NCBI GenBank assembly: GCA_026874595.1
Contig: CM049315.1
Location: forward strand, 65,931,916 to 65,995,915
DNA length: 64,000 nt
Origin: Sipunculus nudus
Taxonomy: Eukaryota; Annelida; Sipuncula; Golfingiida; Sipunculidae
Direction of reading: 5' to 3'
Part shown: positions 33,180-45,500 of the stretch, one piece after another
Position numbering within the stretch: position 1 is the stretch's first letter
Layout of the letters: every line of letters starts with the position of its first letter
Position numbers and translations under genes: made by a program
Notes under the pieces: model-generated
Told to the model about the DNA's origin: nothing
The model's input: only the letters and a program-made list of their open reading frames with translations
The model's database searches: none

Positions 33180-34720
33180 TTGGTCCTGTGACCTTGATAT
33201 TTATAAAGATGTGTCCTGTGACCTTGACCTTTGACCTCATGACCCCAAAATCAATTTGGGTCTTGCTTTTCCAATGGGACATATGAAAGTCAAATTTGAA
33301 ATCTTTACATCAATAAAGCAGGAATTATCATCCAGAAACTAATTTTTTTTACAGGTTGCTCCTGTGACCTTCACCTTTGACCTTGTGACCTCAAAATTGA
33401 TAGTGTTCATCCTCTCTTGGCAGGAGAACTATATGTGCAAGATGAAAGATCTGAGATGAAATGTTTGGTTGAAAATGCATCCACATCTTTTTAAAGATGT
33501 GTCCTGTGACCTTGACCTTTGACCTCATGACCCCAAAATCAATTTGGGTCTTGCTTTTCCAATGGGACATATACAAGTCAAGTTTGAAAACCATACATCA
33601 ATAAAAGCAGGAATTAATATCCAGAAACTAATTTTTGGACAGATGGCCCCAGTGACCTTCACCTTTGACCTTGTGACCTCAAAATTGATAGGGGTTTTCC
33701 ACTCTTGGCAGGTGAACTATATGTGCAAGATGAAAGATCTGAGATGAATTGTTTGGCTGAAAATGCATCCACAATCTTTATAAGGAGGTTTCCTGTGACC
33801 TTGACCTTTGACCTCATGACCCCAAAATCAATTCGGGTCTTGCTTTTCCAATGGGTCAAATACAAGTCAAGTTTGAAATCCATACATCAATAAAAGAAGG
33901 AATTATCATCCAGAAACTAATTTTGGACAGATAGCTCCTGTGACCTTGACCTTTGACCTTGTGACCCCAAAATTTATATGGATTATCCACTATTGGCAAG
34001 TGAGCTATATATTCAAGATGGAAGACCTGGGATGAAAGTTTTGCTTAAAATGCATCCACATCTTTTTAAAGATGTCTCCTGTGACCTTGACCTTTGACCT
34101 CATGACCCCAAAATCAATTTGGGTCTTGCTTTTCCAATGGGACATATACAAGTCAAGTTTGAAATCCATACATCAATAAAAGCAGGAATTATCATCCAGG
34201 AACTAATTTTTGGACAGATGGCTCCTGTGACCTTCACCTTTGACCTTGTGACCTCAAAACTGATAGGGGTCTTCCTCTATTGGCAGATGACTTATATGTG
34301 CAAGATGAAAGGTCTGAGATGAAACGTCTGGCTGAAAATGCATCCACATTCTTTTTAAAGATGTGTCCTGTGACCTTGACCTTTGACCGCATGACCCCAA
34401 AATCAATTGGAGTTTTGCTTTTCCAATGGGACATATATAAGTCAAATTTGAAATCAATACATCAATAAAAGCAGGAATTATCATCCAGAAACTAATTTAT
34501 GGACAGATAGCTCCTGTGGCCTTGACCTTTGACCTTGTGACCCCAAAATTTATATGGATCATCCACTATTGGCAAGTAAGCTATATATTCAAGATGGAAG
34601 ACCTGGGATGAAGTTTGGCTTGAATTGCATCCACAGTATCTTTTAAAATGCCAGTCCAGTGACCTTGACCTTTGACCTCATGACCCTAGAACCTATAGGG
34701 TTCTTACTTTAGTGGTGGGC
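33180..34720. repeat. ~144-bp tandem units with TGACCTTGACCTTTGACCT blocks
   Basis: About ten units alternate between two types: one with 'cctcatgaccccaaaatcaa' and 'gcttttccaatgggacatat', the other with 'cttgtgacctcaaaattgat' and 'ctatatgtgcaagatgaaag'. The structure is therefore a ~288-bp dimer repeated about five times. Exact 19-bp blocks occur at 33219, 33507, 33796, 33941, 34082 and 34660, with near matches at 33364, 33653, 34227, 34371 and 34516. Short frames such as MGLAFPMGHIQVKFE cross it and are not genes. Confidence 0.9.
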
Positions 34721-35350
34721 CATACATAAGTCATGTTTGAAATCCATATGGCTATCAACACTGGAGATATCATAAGAGGTGTGTGATTTTCACCATATAT
34801 GGCAATATTCAAGGTCAAGGCCACTATCATAGGAAAGGTCATGACCCTAATTTAAATAAACATCATCCCATAACCCATACCTATGTATATGCATAATATA
34901 AAAGAAATCTGTCCTTTAGTTTTTGACTTATAATGCTCACAGTACTGTAAGGTGGCAATTTTGGGGGTATTAAACGGCATGAAAACAAGTAAAGAATAAT
35001 AGGTGGCGCCACCAGTTTCTGGAAAATGACAACCCTATCCATGATCTTCCGTCAACTTGATTTTGGGATAAATCCATGCAAGATTTCTTGATATATTAAA
35101 GAATTTGTGTGATTTTCCCCAAAATTGGACCTGTTCAAGGTCAAGGACACTCTCCTAGTAAAGGTCATGACCTCATTTTAAATAGGCGTCGTCCTCTTAC
35201 CCATATCTATACATATACCAAGTTTGGTAAAGTTCCGTGAAATATTTTTTGGGTTATCGCGCCAACAAAATTTATATGCGGCGGCGGCGGCGGCGGGACC
35301 GGTATGAAAACATAGTATCCCCCGACTTTGTCTGGGGATACAATTACATA
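34720..35350 (+). repeat. Tail of the same repeat family with a (GCG)n run
   Basis: Continues with 'caaggtcaaggccact' and 'caaggtcaaggacact' segments, the 'aggtggcgccaccagtt' phrase also found in the composite repeats, and a (GCG)n run at about 35277-35296 followed by 'tatcccccgactttgtctgg'. Confidence 0.6.
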
Positions 35351-35377
35351 TATCTTGACATTGTAACACACACACAT

Positions 35378-35382
<5 letters not shown>

Positions 35383-35442
<60 letters not shown>
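35383..35442. repeat. (AT)n microsatellite
   Basis: About 30 TA units, ending 60 bp before the palindromic MITE. Confidence 0.95.
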
Positions 35443-35445
<3 letters not shown>

Positions 35446-35502
35446 GGTAGAGTTACTCTCCGTTGTAAAGTGCTCTATGGCCTACAGACTAGGCCAGAGA
35501 GG

Positions 35503-35882
35503 TATAACGCTGAAGAAAAACAACACTGTAAATTCACAACAGTCTGTTTCACGGGATGCCACCCGATTATCAGGTGAATGTGGTTAGAATGAAGCTAACG
35601 GCGTGGTTTGAAAAGCCGAGACTTTATGAGATTACTGCTTTGGGCGTATCCGGGGGGGGGGGCATGTGAAAGAATGACACTCGGGTCCCCGAGGACAATA
35701 GGATCTGTGTCATTCTTTCATATGCCCCCCCCCCCCCCCGTTATCTCGTATAATCTCGTAAAGCCTCGGCTTTTCAAACTACGCCGTTAACTTCATTCTC
35801 ACCACATTCACCTGATGATCGGGTCGCATACCATGAAACAGACTGTTGTGAATTTACAGTGTTGTTTTTCTTCAGCGTTATA
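35503..35882. mobile_element. Near-perfect palindromic MITE (380 bp)
   Basis: The two halves are reverse complements over about 175 bp each. Left TATAACGCTGAAGAAAAACA pairs with right TGTTTTTCTTCAGCGTTATA, and the pairing continues through 'tgtaaattcacaacagtctg', 'caccaca/tgtggt', 'aaaagccgag' and 'gtgaaagaatgacac'. A loop of about 26 nt remains near 35692. A poly-G run (~35651-35659) pairs with a poly-C run (~35725-35740). There is no coding capacity. Element borders fall at TATA, so a TA or TATA target duplication is possible but cannot be separated from the repeat. Confidence 0.8.
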
Positions 35883-36199
35883 TATATATAGGGCTGGATG
35901 TACTTGTATTAACTGGTGTGTGTTGACCTGCGCGGTACGTCGCTTGGATGCTTTATGTGTTCGGCAACTACAGTTTTGCACACTTTGTTAAGCGGTCATT
36001 CAGTTTTACTGTCTCGGTTAGCCTCTTATCGGCATAAATGTGTACTAGTCTTAGTTGCAGTTAAATCGGTAATGTTCAAGGGTATGAAGGGGTTATGTTC
36101 ATATGCGCGGCGTTTGATAAACACAGCGTCACCAAACAGACGGGTCAAAATATGAGTTAACCCCCAACAAATTGTTTATGGTGATTTTCTGTATTATAG

Positions 36200-36830
36200 G
36201 ACCAGCTTAACAATATATCAAAAGTTTACCAAGATTGGACCCAGGGAAAGTGGTGATTTTCACGATGGCGTCCAAAATGGCCGCTAAGTCCTTCAAATGG
36301 CGATAAATTATTCATATTTTATCTTAGAGTTGTAATTTTGGTATCTACTACCAGTTTTTTTGGGTCCAGAAATCCTTTAGAGGCAACAAAAACATCATTA
36401 CGTAATTATGTCACTGAGAAATCCAAGATGGCGTCCAAAGTTGCCACAAAATCACTAAAAATGGCTATAAATAATTGAGTTTTCTCATAGAATTGTACAT
36501 TTTTTTATCTTCTACCAGGTTTTTGGGGTCATGAAATCCAAAGGAACCAATAAAACTTCTTTCCGTATTTATATCACTGACAAATCCAATAGAGCTTCCA
36601 TAATGGCCGCAAAGTCCTGAAAAATGGCCATAAATTAATTATTTTTCACCATGCAGTTGTAATTTTGGTATATGCTATTATTTTGTATGTAAATTAAATG
36701 AACTAAATAAAGAGTCGCTATGAAGTCATGTTACTGGCAAATCAAAGATGGCTTAAATGGCCATCAATTACGCCATCTAATGCCATTCCTTACATTATTG
36801 CCGTAACTTTGGTTCTTATAACTATTCTTT
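36200..36830 (+). repeat. Left arm of a ~600-bp inverted repeat
   Basis: Three to four ~165-bp monomers, each with 'aagatggcgtccaaa', 'taattttggtatctac', 'ttttggggtcatgaaatcc' and 'caacaaaaacatcatt'-like phrases. The same monomers recur in reverse at 40210-40860. Confidence 0.75.
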
Positions 36831-37436
36831 TAAGGGTTAAAAAGTTGCCCGGTGGTAAAAAAAAAGTTGAAGAATAAAGCCTGTATCAGCTGCTAACCTA
36901 TACATCCAAGATACTTAACAGAATGGCAACCGAATAATCTTAGACACTAATACGGTTAGAGCAGTTACTTTTTCCATAGATTCCAGTTTGATGTTTACAT
37001 CAAGGTTTTAGGGTGTGCAGATAAAGACAAGACAAGAAAAAATATTATTGGGTAATCATTAACCTAAAATATCAAATTTGACATCCAAGATGGCCACTTA
37101 TGCAATGTAAAAAAATTTTTTCGGCGGTTCTGAGACAGTAAACTTTAGCAGTGGATAAAACATAACGAAGACACCTAGGGAAAACAAAAAATTGCCATAT
37201 GATGTAAATGAACTCGAAGGTCTTGAACTCGGACCTGTACATGAGGTCAGGTCTCGAAATCTAGGCCAAATCCAGCTCCAGTCCAATAAGAACAAGCTCT
37301 GTTGAACATACTGGAAAACAGGAATGCTGCTAACATATACATGCATATGTAACATGCATATGTATAACTGTTAAAGAATGTTTAAATGGTTGATCACTGT
37401 TTTTCTGTATGTACCCTTTGCTTTGCTCTTATTTTA

Positions 37437-38074
37437 TGTTACGGAACCTAATATCAACAGATCACGTATGCGTGATGAACACAAACCTTCCCAAGGAGAT
37501 AAAAAATTAGATTCTGTAACACTAGGCAGCGTGAAATGTCTAGGGGAATGAATAAAGAAGTCAGCGGTTTTTTGTTAACAAATAACTTTAATTTATTCTT
37601 AAAACAACCCTAACATTACAATACACTAAATCAATACAATGACACAATATAACAAATAATCAATACAATCACACAGTGCACAGTACCTTGATACCACCAC
37701 TGTCACAACCATAAGTCCTTTAAAATGTATAAGCTGGCGAACAGTTCACTCGAATTCTCTCGGAGAATAACAGTCCAATGTAAAGCTCTTGTAACAATCC
37801 AGAAAGTAAACTTGAGGCAGGCAGCACTAAATTGTAAAGTGTTAGTAATAGTAGAATCTGAAATTACTGGATAATCGGATAGGTCCCGCACGTCTGAAAA
37901 ACATCGCTGTGTCTCTACATACCAGGGTCCACACGTGAGCCCGACCGGCTCGGCCAGGCGAGAAAGCCCCAAGCTAGCTTGACAACGAGAGTTCAACCAG
38001 TACGGATTAAACTTAGAGTGCAACTACAACACGAGTTACGCCCGTGTCACACAAATAAGAGAGCACCTGTAGCA
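37437..38074 (-). mobile_element. Solo LTR, internally deleted copy
   Basis: Shares the TGTTACGGAACCTAATATCA end, 'ggcagcgtgaaatgtctagg', 'aataaagaagtcagcg' and 'ccaatgtaaagctcttgtaa' segments with the copy at 62351-63183. It lacks about 190 bp between 'cacacgtctg' and 'aacatcgctgtg'. The right end is altered (CCTGTAGCA), and no matching target duplication is visible. It lies inside the span enclosed by the inverted repeats. Confidence 0.7.
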
Positions 38075-38419
38075 CCTTATACTCCTTGTATTAATGTTTT
38101 TATTTATTTGATTTCCAAACATATATAACTGGCATCTTGGAAGTCTGTCAAGTCAGGCGTTTACGTTTATGTGCGTCATAATTACATGTTGTGGGTTAGT
38201 AGCCCTGTTTTCCATCTGCACTGTATTGTGCTCTGGGAATCCTCTTAATTTCATGGGTACTGCTACTTCGGGATTTCCTTTTCGGGCTTCCAGCATGCTT
38301 TATCGGCGACCCTTTTTTAATTTATTGCAAATTTGGGGTAATTTCAACGATGACGAAATTGAAAGCATTCCTTGGTCCTTCCTTTCTTTTGCCTCATCTG
38401 AGTTCAGGATATAGCTGTT

Positions 38420-38640
38420 GCTTAGGGATTCTCCATACAGATGAAGCAAAGCTGTGCTTTTGTAATCCCTTTCCCTATGATGCACGCCAAGATCTTCTCA
38501 GAAATAGACTAAATTATATGCCTCTCTCCGATTAGCCGCATGGTGTGCTGCTATTATTATTTATAGTGCAGGGAATCACTGTGGTGTCCTTGAAATCTTG
38601 TGGCATGACCTCTTCCTCCAAGATACTGCTGAGAATGTTA
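38420..38640 (-). pseudogene. Broken LINE (RTE-like) reverse transcriptase fragment
   Basis: The minus strand reads ILEEEVMPQDFKDTTVIPC, then after a short gap CG-stop-SERGI-stop-FS, then in another frame SISEKILACII. This is the conserved invertebrate LINE order 'iWeeE.vPqDFKda.Iv..yk', 'CgNyRGISLLS', 'iagKilarIl'. Stops and a frameshift make it clearly dead. The downstream palm motifs are not found. Confidence 0.6.
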
Positions 38641-40209
38641 CGTTAAATTGCAGATAACAATGGCCTGGGTAGCTTTCATAACCTCCTGTAGTATGCGACA
38701 GATGCCAGCGTATCGATGGTTGGTTACTAATGGATCTAATCCAGTTTATCTGCAATGACTGTGGAAAGTCTATAAATGTGTTTATGAAAGTGATAAAATT
38801 TCTCTCAGTGATGACACTCTTCACTTTTAATGGTGCATGCAGTTTGTATACAGGAGGGAGTGGCACTTTGTTTGCAGGTTCCATATACTGATTTGATGGA
38901 GCTGAAGAAAATGTAGAGGTCTTAGTTTCAGCATGGTGCTGGACTTTGTCAAATTTCTACCCTCACCATGCTTACTTCTTCCTTCACTGTGCTGATTGGG
39001 ACTGACTTTTCAGCAACTTCAAGCAGTTGTTTTGCAGAAGTAAAAGACATTTTGCAATCTTTGCAGGCCTTGTTCATCCTCAAATTAAATGTGCTTGGTT
39101 GACTCTTTTGGGAACCGATCGAATGATGACTCCTTCATCTTAACCAAAATTCTGAACTGGTTTCCGTTTTGGAAGTTCTGTGTGAGTTTAGCATGTTTTC
39201 CAGACTAGTGGCAAAATGGTTATGAAGATATGTTTGTTTCAATTCTTCAATATTTATCGTTATACAGGATGGTTGTTTCCTGATGAACGGTGTAGTGTGC
39301 AGTGTCGACATCTATCTGAGCAGACGATGGTGTATCTGAAACTCGGCTGCATCCACGGCTCTGGTGATCCTGCGGTTTTGTGTATCGCACCCTCGGCTGA
39401 TGGCTTTGTAGATAAAGTGTCACTGTTTGGATCTCAGATGCTTCCACTTTATTTTGTATTTGTCTGATTATTTGAAAGAAGTGTTTGTGATAGTCAGGTT
39501 GTTCTCATAGACAGATGATTAAAACAGACCTTATCTAGAAACATATACTAATGCCATGTGGACGAGGCACGCACCTATTATTCTGTAGTCGGTACCGACT
39601 CTGGTATTTTAGGTCGACCTGCATCTCCATAGACGGATGCTGGCGAGATTTGGAGATCAGGCTGTCTTGCGTGGCAAGTGTGTTTCATCAGCTGCTCATT
39701 GATTGGAGTTAGTGAACTGATAGCTGTTAGAAATGTTGGTTTAATGGCAACTTATTCCCCATGAATCTTCCTTAATATGTACGCATTATGTTAGCTTTGA
39801 ATCTCGAAAGGAAAGGTTGTATCCTTCACTAAATATTTCAGTCATTGAACTAACTATTATATTATGATATAGTCTTGGAACTAAAATGACTGAAGGATAA
39901 TCAGTCAGTTGATTCTATTACTGGCAGGCATGTATGTAGTCTTCTGAAGATGGTTATAGCTACTGCTTTATAGAAGGATGTAGCTGTAAGGGTTTTGGAC
40001 CTGGTAAACTGGACAAATGCAATGGAAGATCAAAGATGGTAATTTTGCACTTGACTTTGATCAGATAAATAGATACCTCATACAAATAATATAACTGTGT
40101 TTCAGTGATGACGCTCATTGTGCGATCTCATTTTAATTTGCTCCAGCTATTTTGCTCTGGTTTTTTCCCCCTATTTTACCCTTTTAATGTACAATTAATC
40201 GGCTGAAAT

Positions 40210-40860
40210 CTTGGATGACGTCCCTAAATTTAAGTATAGACACCGAAACTAATGCAATAATATAAACAGTGACTTATGAACATTTAATGCAAATGACGTA
40301 ATCGGTATCCATTTTGACGCCATCTTTGATTTGCAAACCACATGACTATACTGCAATGCTTTATTTGGCTTCATTTGATTCACAAACCAATAAATGTAAC
40401 AGTAGATACAAAACTTAAAACTCCATTATAAAAAAGGACTTGTATTTGTTAGTGACATAATAATGTTTCCGTTGATGACAATGGATTTCTGGATCCCAAA
40501 AATCAAGCAGTAGATACCAAAATTACAATTGTATCATGAAAAAAAAATTATTGCAATTTTTAAGGACTTGGCGGCCATGTTAGCGCCATCTGAAATTTTC
40601 AGTAACATAAATAAGTTATTATGTTTTTGTTGCTTCGAATGGATTTCTGGACCCCAAAAACCTAGTAGCAGGTACCAAAATTACAACTCTACGGTAAAAA
40701 TGAATGATTTTTGGCAATTTTTTTAAGGACTTTACAGCCATTTTGGACGCCATCTCGGACTTGTCAGTAATATAAATACGCAATGATGTTTTTATTAGTT
40801 CTGATAGATTTCTAGACCATATATACCATATACCTGCAGTTGTGGATTTTGTTTACCCAT
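40210..40860 (-). repeat. Right arm of the ~600-bp inverted repeat
   Basis: The reverse complement contains 'gagatggcgtccaaaatggc', 'gttgtaattttggtacctgc' and 'tttttggggtccagaaatcc', matching the monomers at 36200-36830. The two arms enclose about 3.4 kb. Confidence 0.75.
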
Positions 40861-41671
40861 ATAGCAGATGCGAAACATCGTGAGGTTTGCCCGCTGTCCG
40901 CCTTGGGCAATTGTAGCTAATTAGCATATAACAATTTGGCCGCTTAAATAATACTAAAATAACAAAAACACTAAAATTACCTTAACATTTGACATAGAGG
41001 GTCAACCAAACAATGTATTCTAGGGTATTATGACCTAGAGAATTAATTTCTGGTATTGTTGTCGCCATAATGGCGCCGTTTTCAAAATGGCTGTTCTACT
41101 ATTTGTAAACAAGTTGCTCATGAGTATATTAAACAATGAACACAGGATTTGTTTATTAAGTGAATTCAAAAGTATTGTACAGATCTATTTTAATTTTATA
41201 ATTTGCTATTTAAACTAATTAAACACTTAAGTGTAGATGTAAGTTGATGACCAAACGTTCTGATAAGAGCTATATACATTACATGTGAATACTATCATTT
41301 TTAGTTACATGTATCCGGCCTTCATAATGAAACAAACGAATGAACGAAACTTGCGTTAACCTGCAGTTATCGACAAGTTGGATGTTGACCAACGATAGGG
41401 CAATTTAAGCAAGGTTGTTTTGTAGGGGGGTTGGGGGGTTGGATTAAATGAGCATCATTGAGTCAAACTATTTCAAATGACACCTTTGGGAAATTCAAAT
41501 TTGTTCATCCAAAAAGTTGTTTGTGTTTGCATATAATATAGCACGTCTGATAACAAATATCTCAGGTATGGCTGCAGGCTGCCATCACCATCATGTTAAT
41601 AATGATTATTTAACTGCTATATGTGATTTTGAGCTAAAGGTGGCTGACACAAATGTATTTACCAGGTAAGA

Positions 41672-42028
41672 TTATGAGCAGCCAGAAGTGTTGTGAAGAG
41701 AGTTTGTCAAGGAAGTCAGTCTAGACATCAGCCAGACGGGTTGTGAAGAGAGTTAGTCGAGGAAGTCAGTCTGAATGTCCGAGCAGCCAGACGTGTTGTG
41801 AAGAGAGTTATTCGAAGAAGTCAGTCTAGACGTTTGAGCAGCCAGACGTGTTGTGAAGAGAGTTAGTCGAGGAAGTCAGTCTAGACGTCTGAGCAGCCAG
41901 ACGTGTTGTGAAGAGAGTTATTCGAAGAAGTCAGTCTAGACGTTTGAGCAGCCAGACGTGTTGTGAAGAGAGTTAGTCGAGGAAGTCAGTCTAGACGTCC
42001 GAGCATCCAGACGTGTTGTGAAGAGAGT
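41672..42028 (+). repeat. 55-bp tandem repeat at the 5' side of an LTR remnant
   Basis: About 6.5 units of 'gagcagccagacgtgttgtg' + 'aagagagttagtcgaggaag' + 'tcagtctagacgtct'. It ends inside 'gaagagagttctttgtgttt', where homology to the LTR family begins. The period is 55 bp (for example starts at 41781 and 41836). Confidence 0.85.
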
Positions 42029-42740
42029 TCTTTGTGTTTTAGATGGTTCGGGTCTGTTTAGGCGCTGTTGGCGCCCCATTTATTGTTGTGTTCTTTGGAA
42101 TGTTCGTGAATGGAAGTTTCTGGGCTTCCGGTGAAAAAGGCTATAAAGAGGGGCTGTGTTTAGAACCGGCAGAGGGAAAAAATACAAGCGGACACAGAAT
42201 AGTTTGACTCTCTCGTCAGTGTTTTTTTTTTTTTTTTGGGGGGGGGGGGACGTTCCGATAATTGCAGAACTTACAGATTTTGTACGGATTTTATATAGAC
42301 TGTATATACGGATTGTCTTGAGTTTGCCTTTGGGATTATTACCAGAACATCACTTTTGGATTACAACAAATTTTTTGAGTTTAAATTGGATTATTCTCTA
42401 GGAAGATTTATTGGAACTATTTACGTGGATTATTTGTGTGAAAGGACTCTTGTTGAGTTGTGACAGCGGTGGCATCCAGAAATCAAAGCCTAGGATCCAG
42501 ACACTCTGGTACTGTACATTTTAATTATTGTTATACTGTGTTATTGTATTGATTTAGTGTATTGTAATATTAGAATTGTTCTAAGAATAAATTATAATTA
42601 TTTGTTAACAAAAAACCACTGACTTCTTTATTCATTCCCCTAGACATTTTACGCTGCCTAGTGTTGCGGAATGTGATTTTTATCTCCGTCACAAAATTTT
42701 GCTCGTCACAATTACGTGATCTGTTATTTTAAGGTTCCTT
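42029..42740 (+). mobile_element. LTR remnant, sense orientation on the plus strand
   Basis: Shares 'ggggctgtgtttagaaccgg', 'ttccgataattgcag', 'aaaggactcttgttgag', 'agcctaggatccagacactc' and 'cactgacttctttattcatt' with the reverse complement of 48627-49407. A TATA-like CTATAAAGAGG stands at about 42140 and AATAAA at about 42587, as expected for U3 and R. The 3' end is decayed after 'aaggttcc'. Confidence 0.7.
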
Positions 42741-42749
42741 TATATAATA

Positions 42750-44040
42750 TAGATCACTTAGGACTTTACATGTATGCAATAAAACAACATGGAGGTTGCG
42801 ATATTATTAATTTTTGGCACAGGTCATATAGACTGAAAAGAAAGTGAGACTTTCAACACGTGTCACTGATAATTGATTAGACCATTAAATATGACATTAG
42901 ATAATTAATAATGTAGTACATATAACCGTGTTTAATACTAGTTTTTATTAAACAATTTCTTTTGCAATATTTTGTCATGGTTGTTGTTCTGGTAAACCTC
43001 AGAGAGACACTGATATAGTTTTAAATTAAAAAATGGCTATCTGACAGACATATCGAGATCGCCCAGAAAATACAAGCACGTTTTACATATGTTAATGGGC
43101 TACAGAATCCAGTTTTAGCACAAAGTAGGGCATTTAGTGTTGTGAGAGAAAAAGGGATTCAAATTTAACAATACGTTAGTTTTCAGCACTGGCTGGCGAC
43201 CACAACCATTGGCTGTTAACCAGGTGCTGCTCTTATGTGTGACACATTGGATGAAGAGATTCCCAGAATTTCATTGAACAAATTTGTGCCATTACCTCAA
43301 CTAAGCACGAAAAATATCAATTAAATCAAAACCATTCCAAATTCAGAAAGAAAGCAGCCATTGTGGGTTGTCTCGCCAATAATGTCTAACTTACAACATT
43401 TAACTTTGGTCAAATTATTTCCGTTCTCATTTTGCAACTTGTCTTTCCCTAAGTAATAGATAAAGTAGACAGAAAGTCCAATAAAAGATGCATGTCAATA
43501 GATACATATTGCGAATGTCTACAGCCATAACTGAAAAAAAACATTTTCGGCCATGGAAGTTGGCCCATGGTCCCGTGTGAAACATGTATGGAATGGTTTC
43601 ATAAACCACGTAAAAGAATTAGTTCGAACTATTTTAAAAAGTATAACAGTGACTTGTGTTTTTATAGTAGGAATTGTAAAATTAAGAGTATCAACTGATT
43701 TTTCAAATAGAGATACTTGTAGATGTGGTCATATGATTACACTCATATATTTTATAACTCGTACATAATTCTGCATTGTATTGAGTAATTAATTTTAAAA
43801 AAAAATTATATATTATCCTGCCTCATATCTTAAAGTCAGAAAACTGTTTTTTATGTCTAAAAAATAAAGCAAATTAGAAATGTCATCATGTTTACATATT
43901 GTGCTGAGCCCTCTGTCAACAGGTCAGGATAGACATATATGTGCTCGGTCAAACATTCTGTAATATTAACAGTCTACTATACAGTGCGCTTCTGTTGAGT
44001 GAGGGCCTGCAGTGCATTTACGTTGCTAAATGCAAAAAGG
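42750..44040. other. No gene or repeat recognised
   Basis: AT-rich sequence with short frames only (for example 43427-43609 and 43553-43768) that have no recognisable product. Confidence 0.5.
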
Positions 44041-44043
44041 TTG

Positions 44044-44194
<151 letters not shown>

Positions 44195-44584
44195 GAACGC
44201 TGCATTGCATGGAATTGTTCGCCATCTGGTGACTAAGATATGTACAATAATTTCAGAACTTGTGATTCTAAATATTTTCTAAGTTCAGGTTACATGTGTC
44301 GGATATACCATAAGCATTTTCATGTGGACATTGAAGGGTAAGGAGGTTTTTACCATGAGTGTTAAAATATACAAATATTATCTAAACTTTACGTTTAAAA
44401 CGGTGCCTAAAAAGACAGCATTTAATGTGAAAATTGACGGTGAAACTTAAGTATCAGATACATGGGGTACCATAGTTCATGTGCAACCGTCAAATATCAA
44501 AGAACGGTTTACATGCCCATCTGTTAGCCATTTCACAAAAAAAAATCTCCTTTCACGCCTTTATATAGCCATGGAGGTGTACAA

Positions 44585-45500
44585 CTGTAATAACGGCGTT
44601 CTAATTAGGTCGGTTTTGGGTTTACACCTGTAACTCGGCTCAGAATTACAGCGTTCTAAATGGGCCGATTTTGGGGTATACACCTGTAACTCGGCTCGGA
44701 ATGACGGCGTTATAATTGGGCCGGTATGGGGGTATACACCTGTAACTCGGCTCAGAATGACGGCGTTATAATTGGGCCGGTATTGGGTTTACACCTGTAA
44801 CTCGGCTCAGAATTACGGCGTTCTAATTGGGCCGTTGTGGGGTATACACTTGTAACTCAGCTCAGAATTACGGCGTTATAATTAGGTCGGTATTTGGTTT
44901 ACACCTGAAACTCGGCTCAATATTACGGCGTTTAATTAGGCCGGTTTTGGGTTTACACCTGTAACTCGGCTCAGAATTACAGCGTTCTAAATGGGCCGAT
45001 TTTGGGGTATACACCTGTAACTCGGCTCGGAATGACGGCGTTATAATTGGGCCGGTATTGGGTTTACACCTGTAACTCGGCTCAGAATTACGGCGTTCTA
45101 ATTGGGCCGTTGTGGGGTATACACTTGTAACTCAGCTCAGAATTACGGCGTTATAATTAGGTCGGTATTTGGTTTACACCTGAAACTCGGCTCAATATTA
45201 CGGCGTTTAATTAGGCCGGTTTTGGGTTTACACCTGTAACTCGGCTCAGAATTACAGCGTTCTAATTGGGCCGATTTTTGGGTATACACCTGTAACTCGG
45301 CTCATAATTACGGCGTTTAATTAGGCCGGTATTAGGTTTACACCTGTAACTCGGCTCAGATTTATGGCGTTCTAATTGGGCCGGTTTGGCGGTATACACC
45401 TGTAACTCGGCTCAGAATTACGACGTTTTAATCGGGCCGGTGTGGGGGTTTACACCTGTAACTCGGCTCAGAATTACGACGAATTAATTTGGCCGGCATG
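44585..45500. repeat. ~58-bp tandem array (about 16 copies)
   Basis: Unit of the type 'tacacctgtaactcggctca' + 'gaattacggcgttctaattg' + 'ggccggtttgggg', with small indels so the period drifts between 55 and 59 bp. Blocks of five to six units are themselves repeated (see findings). Confidence 0.93.

Noticed and set aside
33544-34468. Frames such as MGLAFPMGHIQVKFE and MADDLYVQDERSEMK
   Set aside because: They recur in each repeat unit and on both strands; they are repeat translations with no splice signals.
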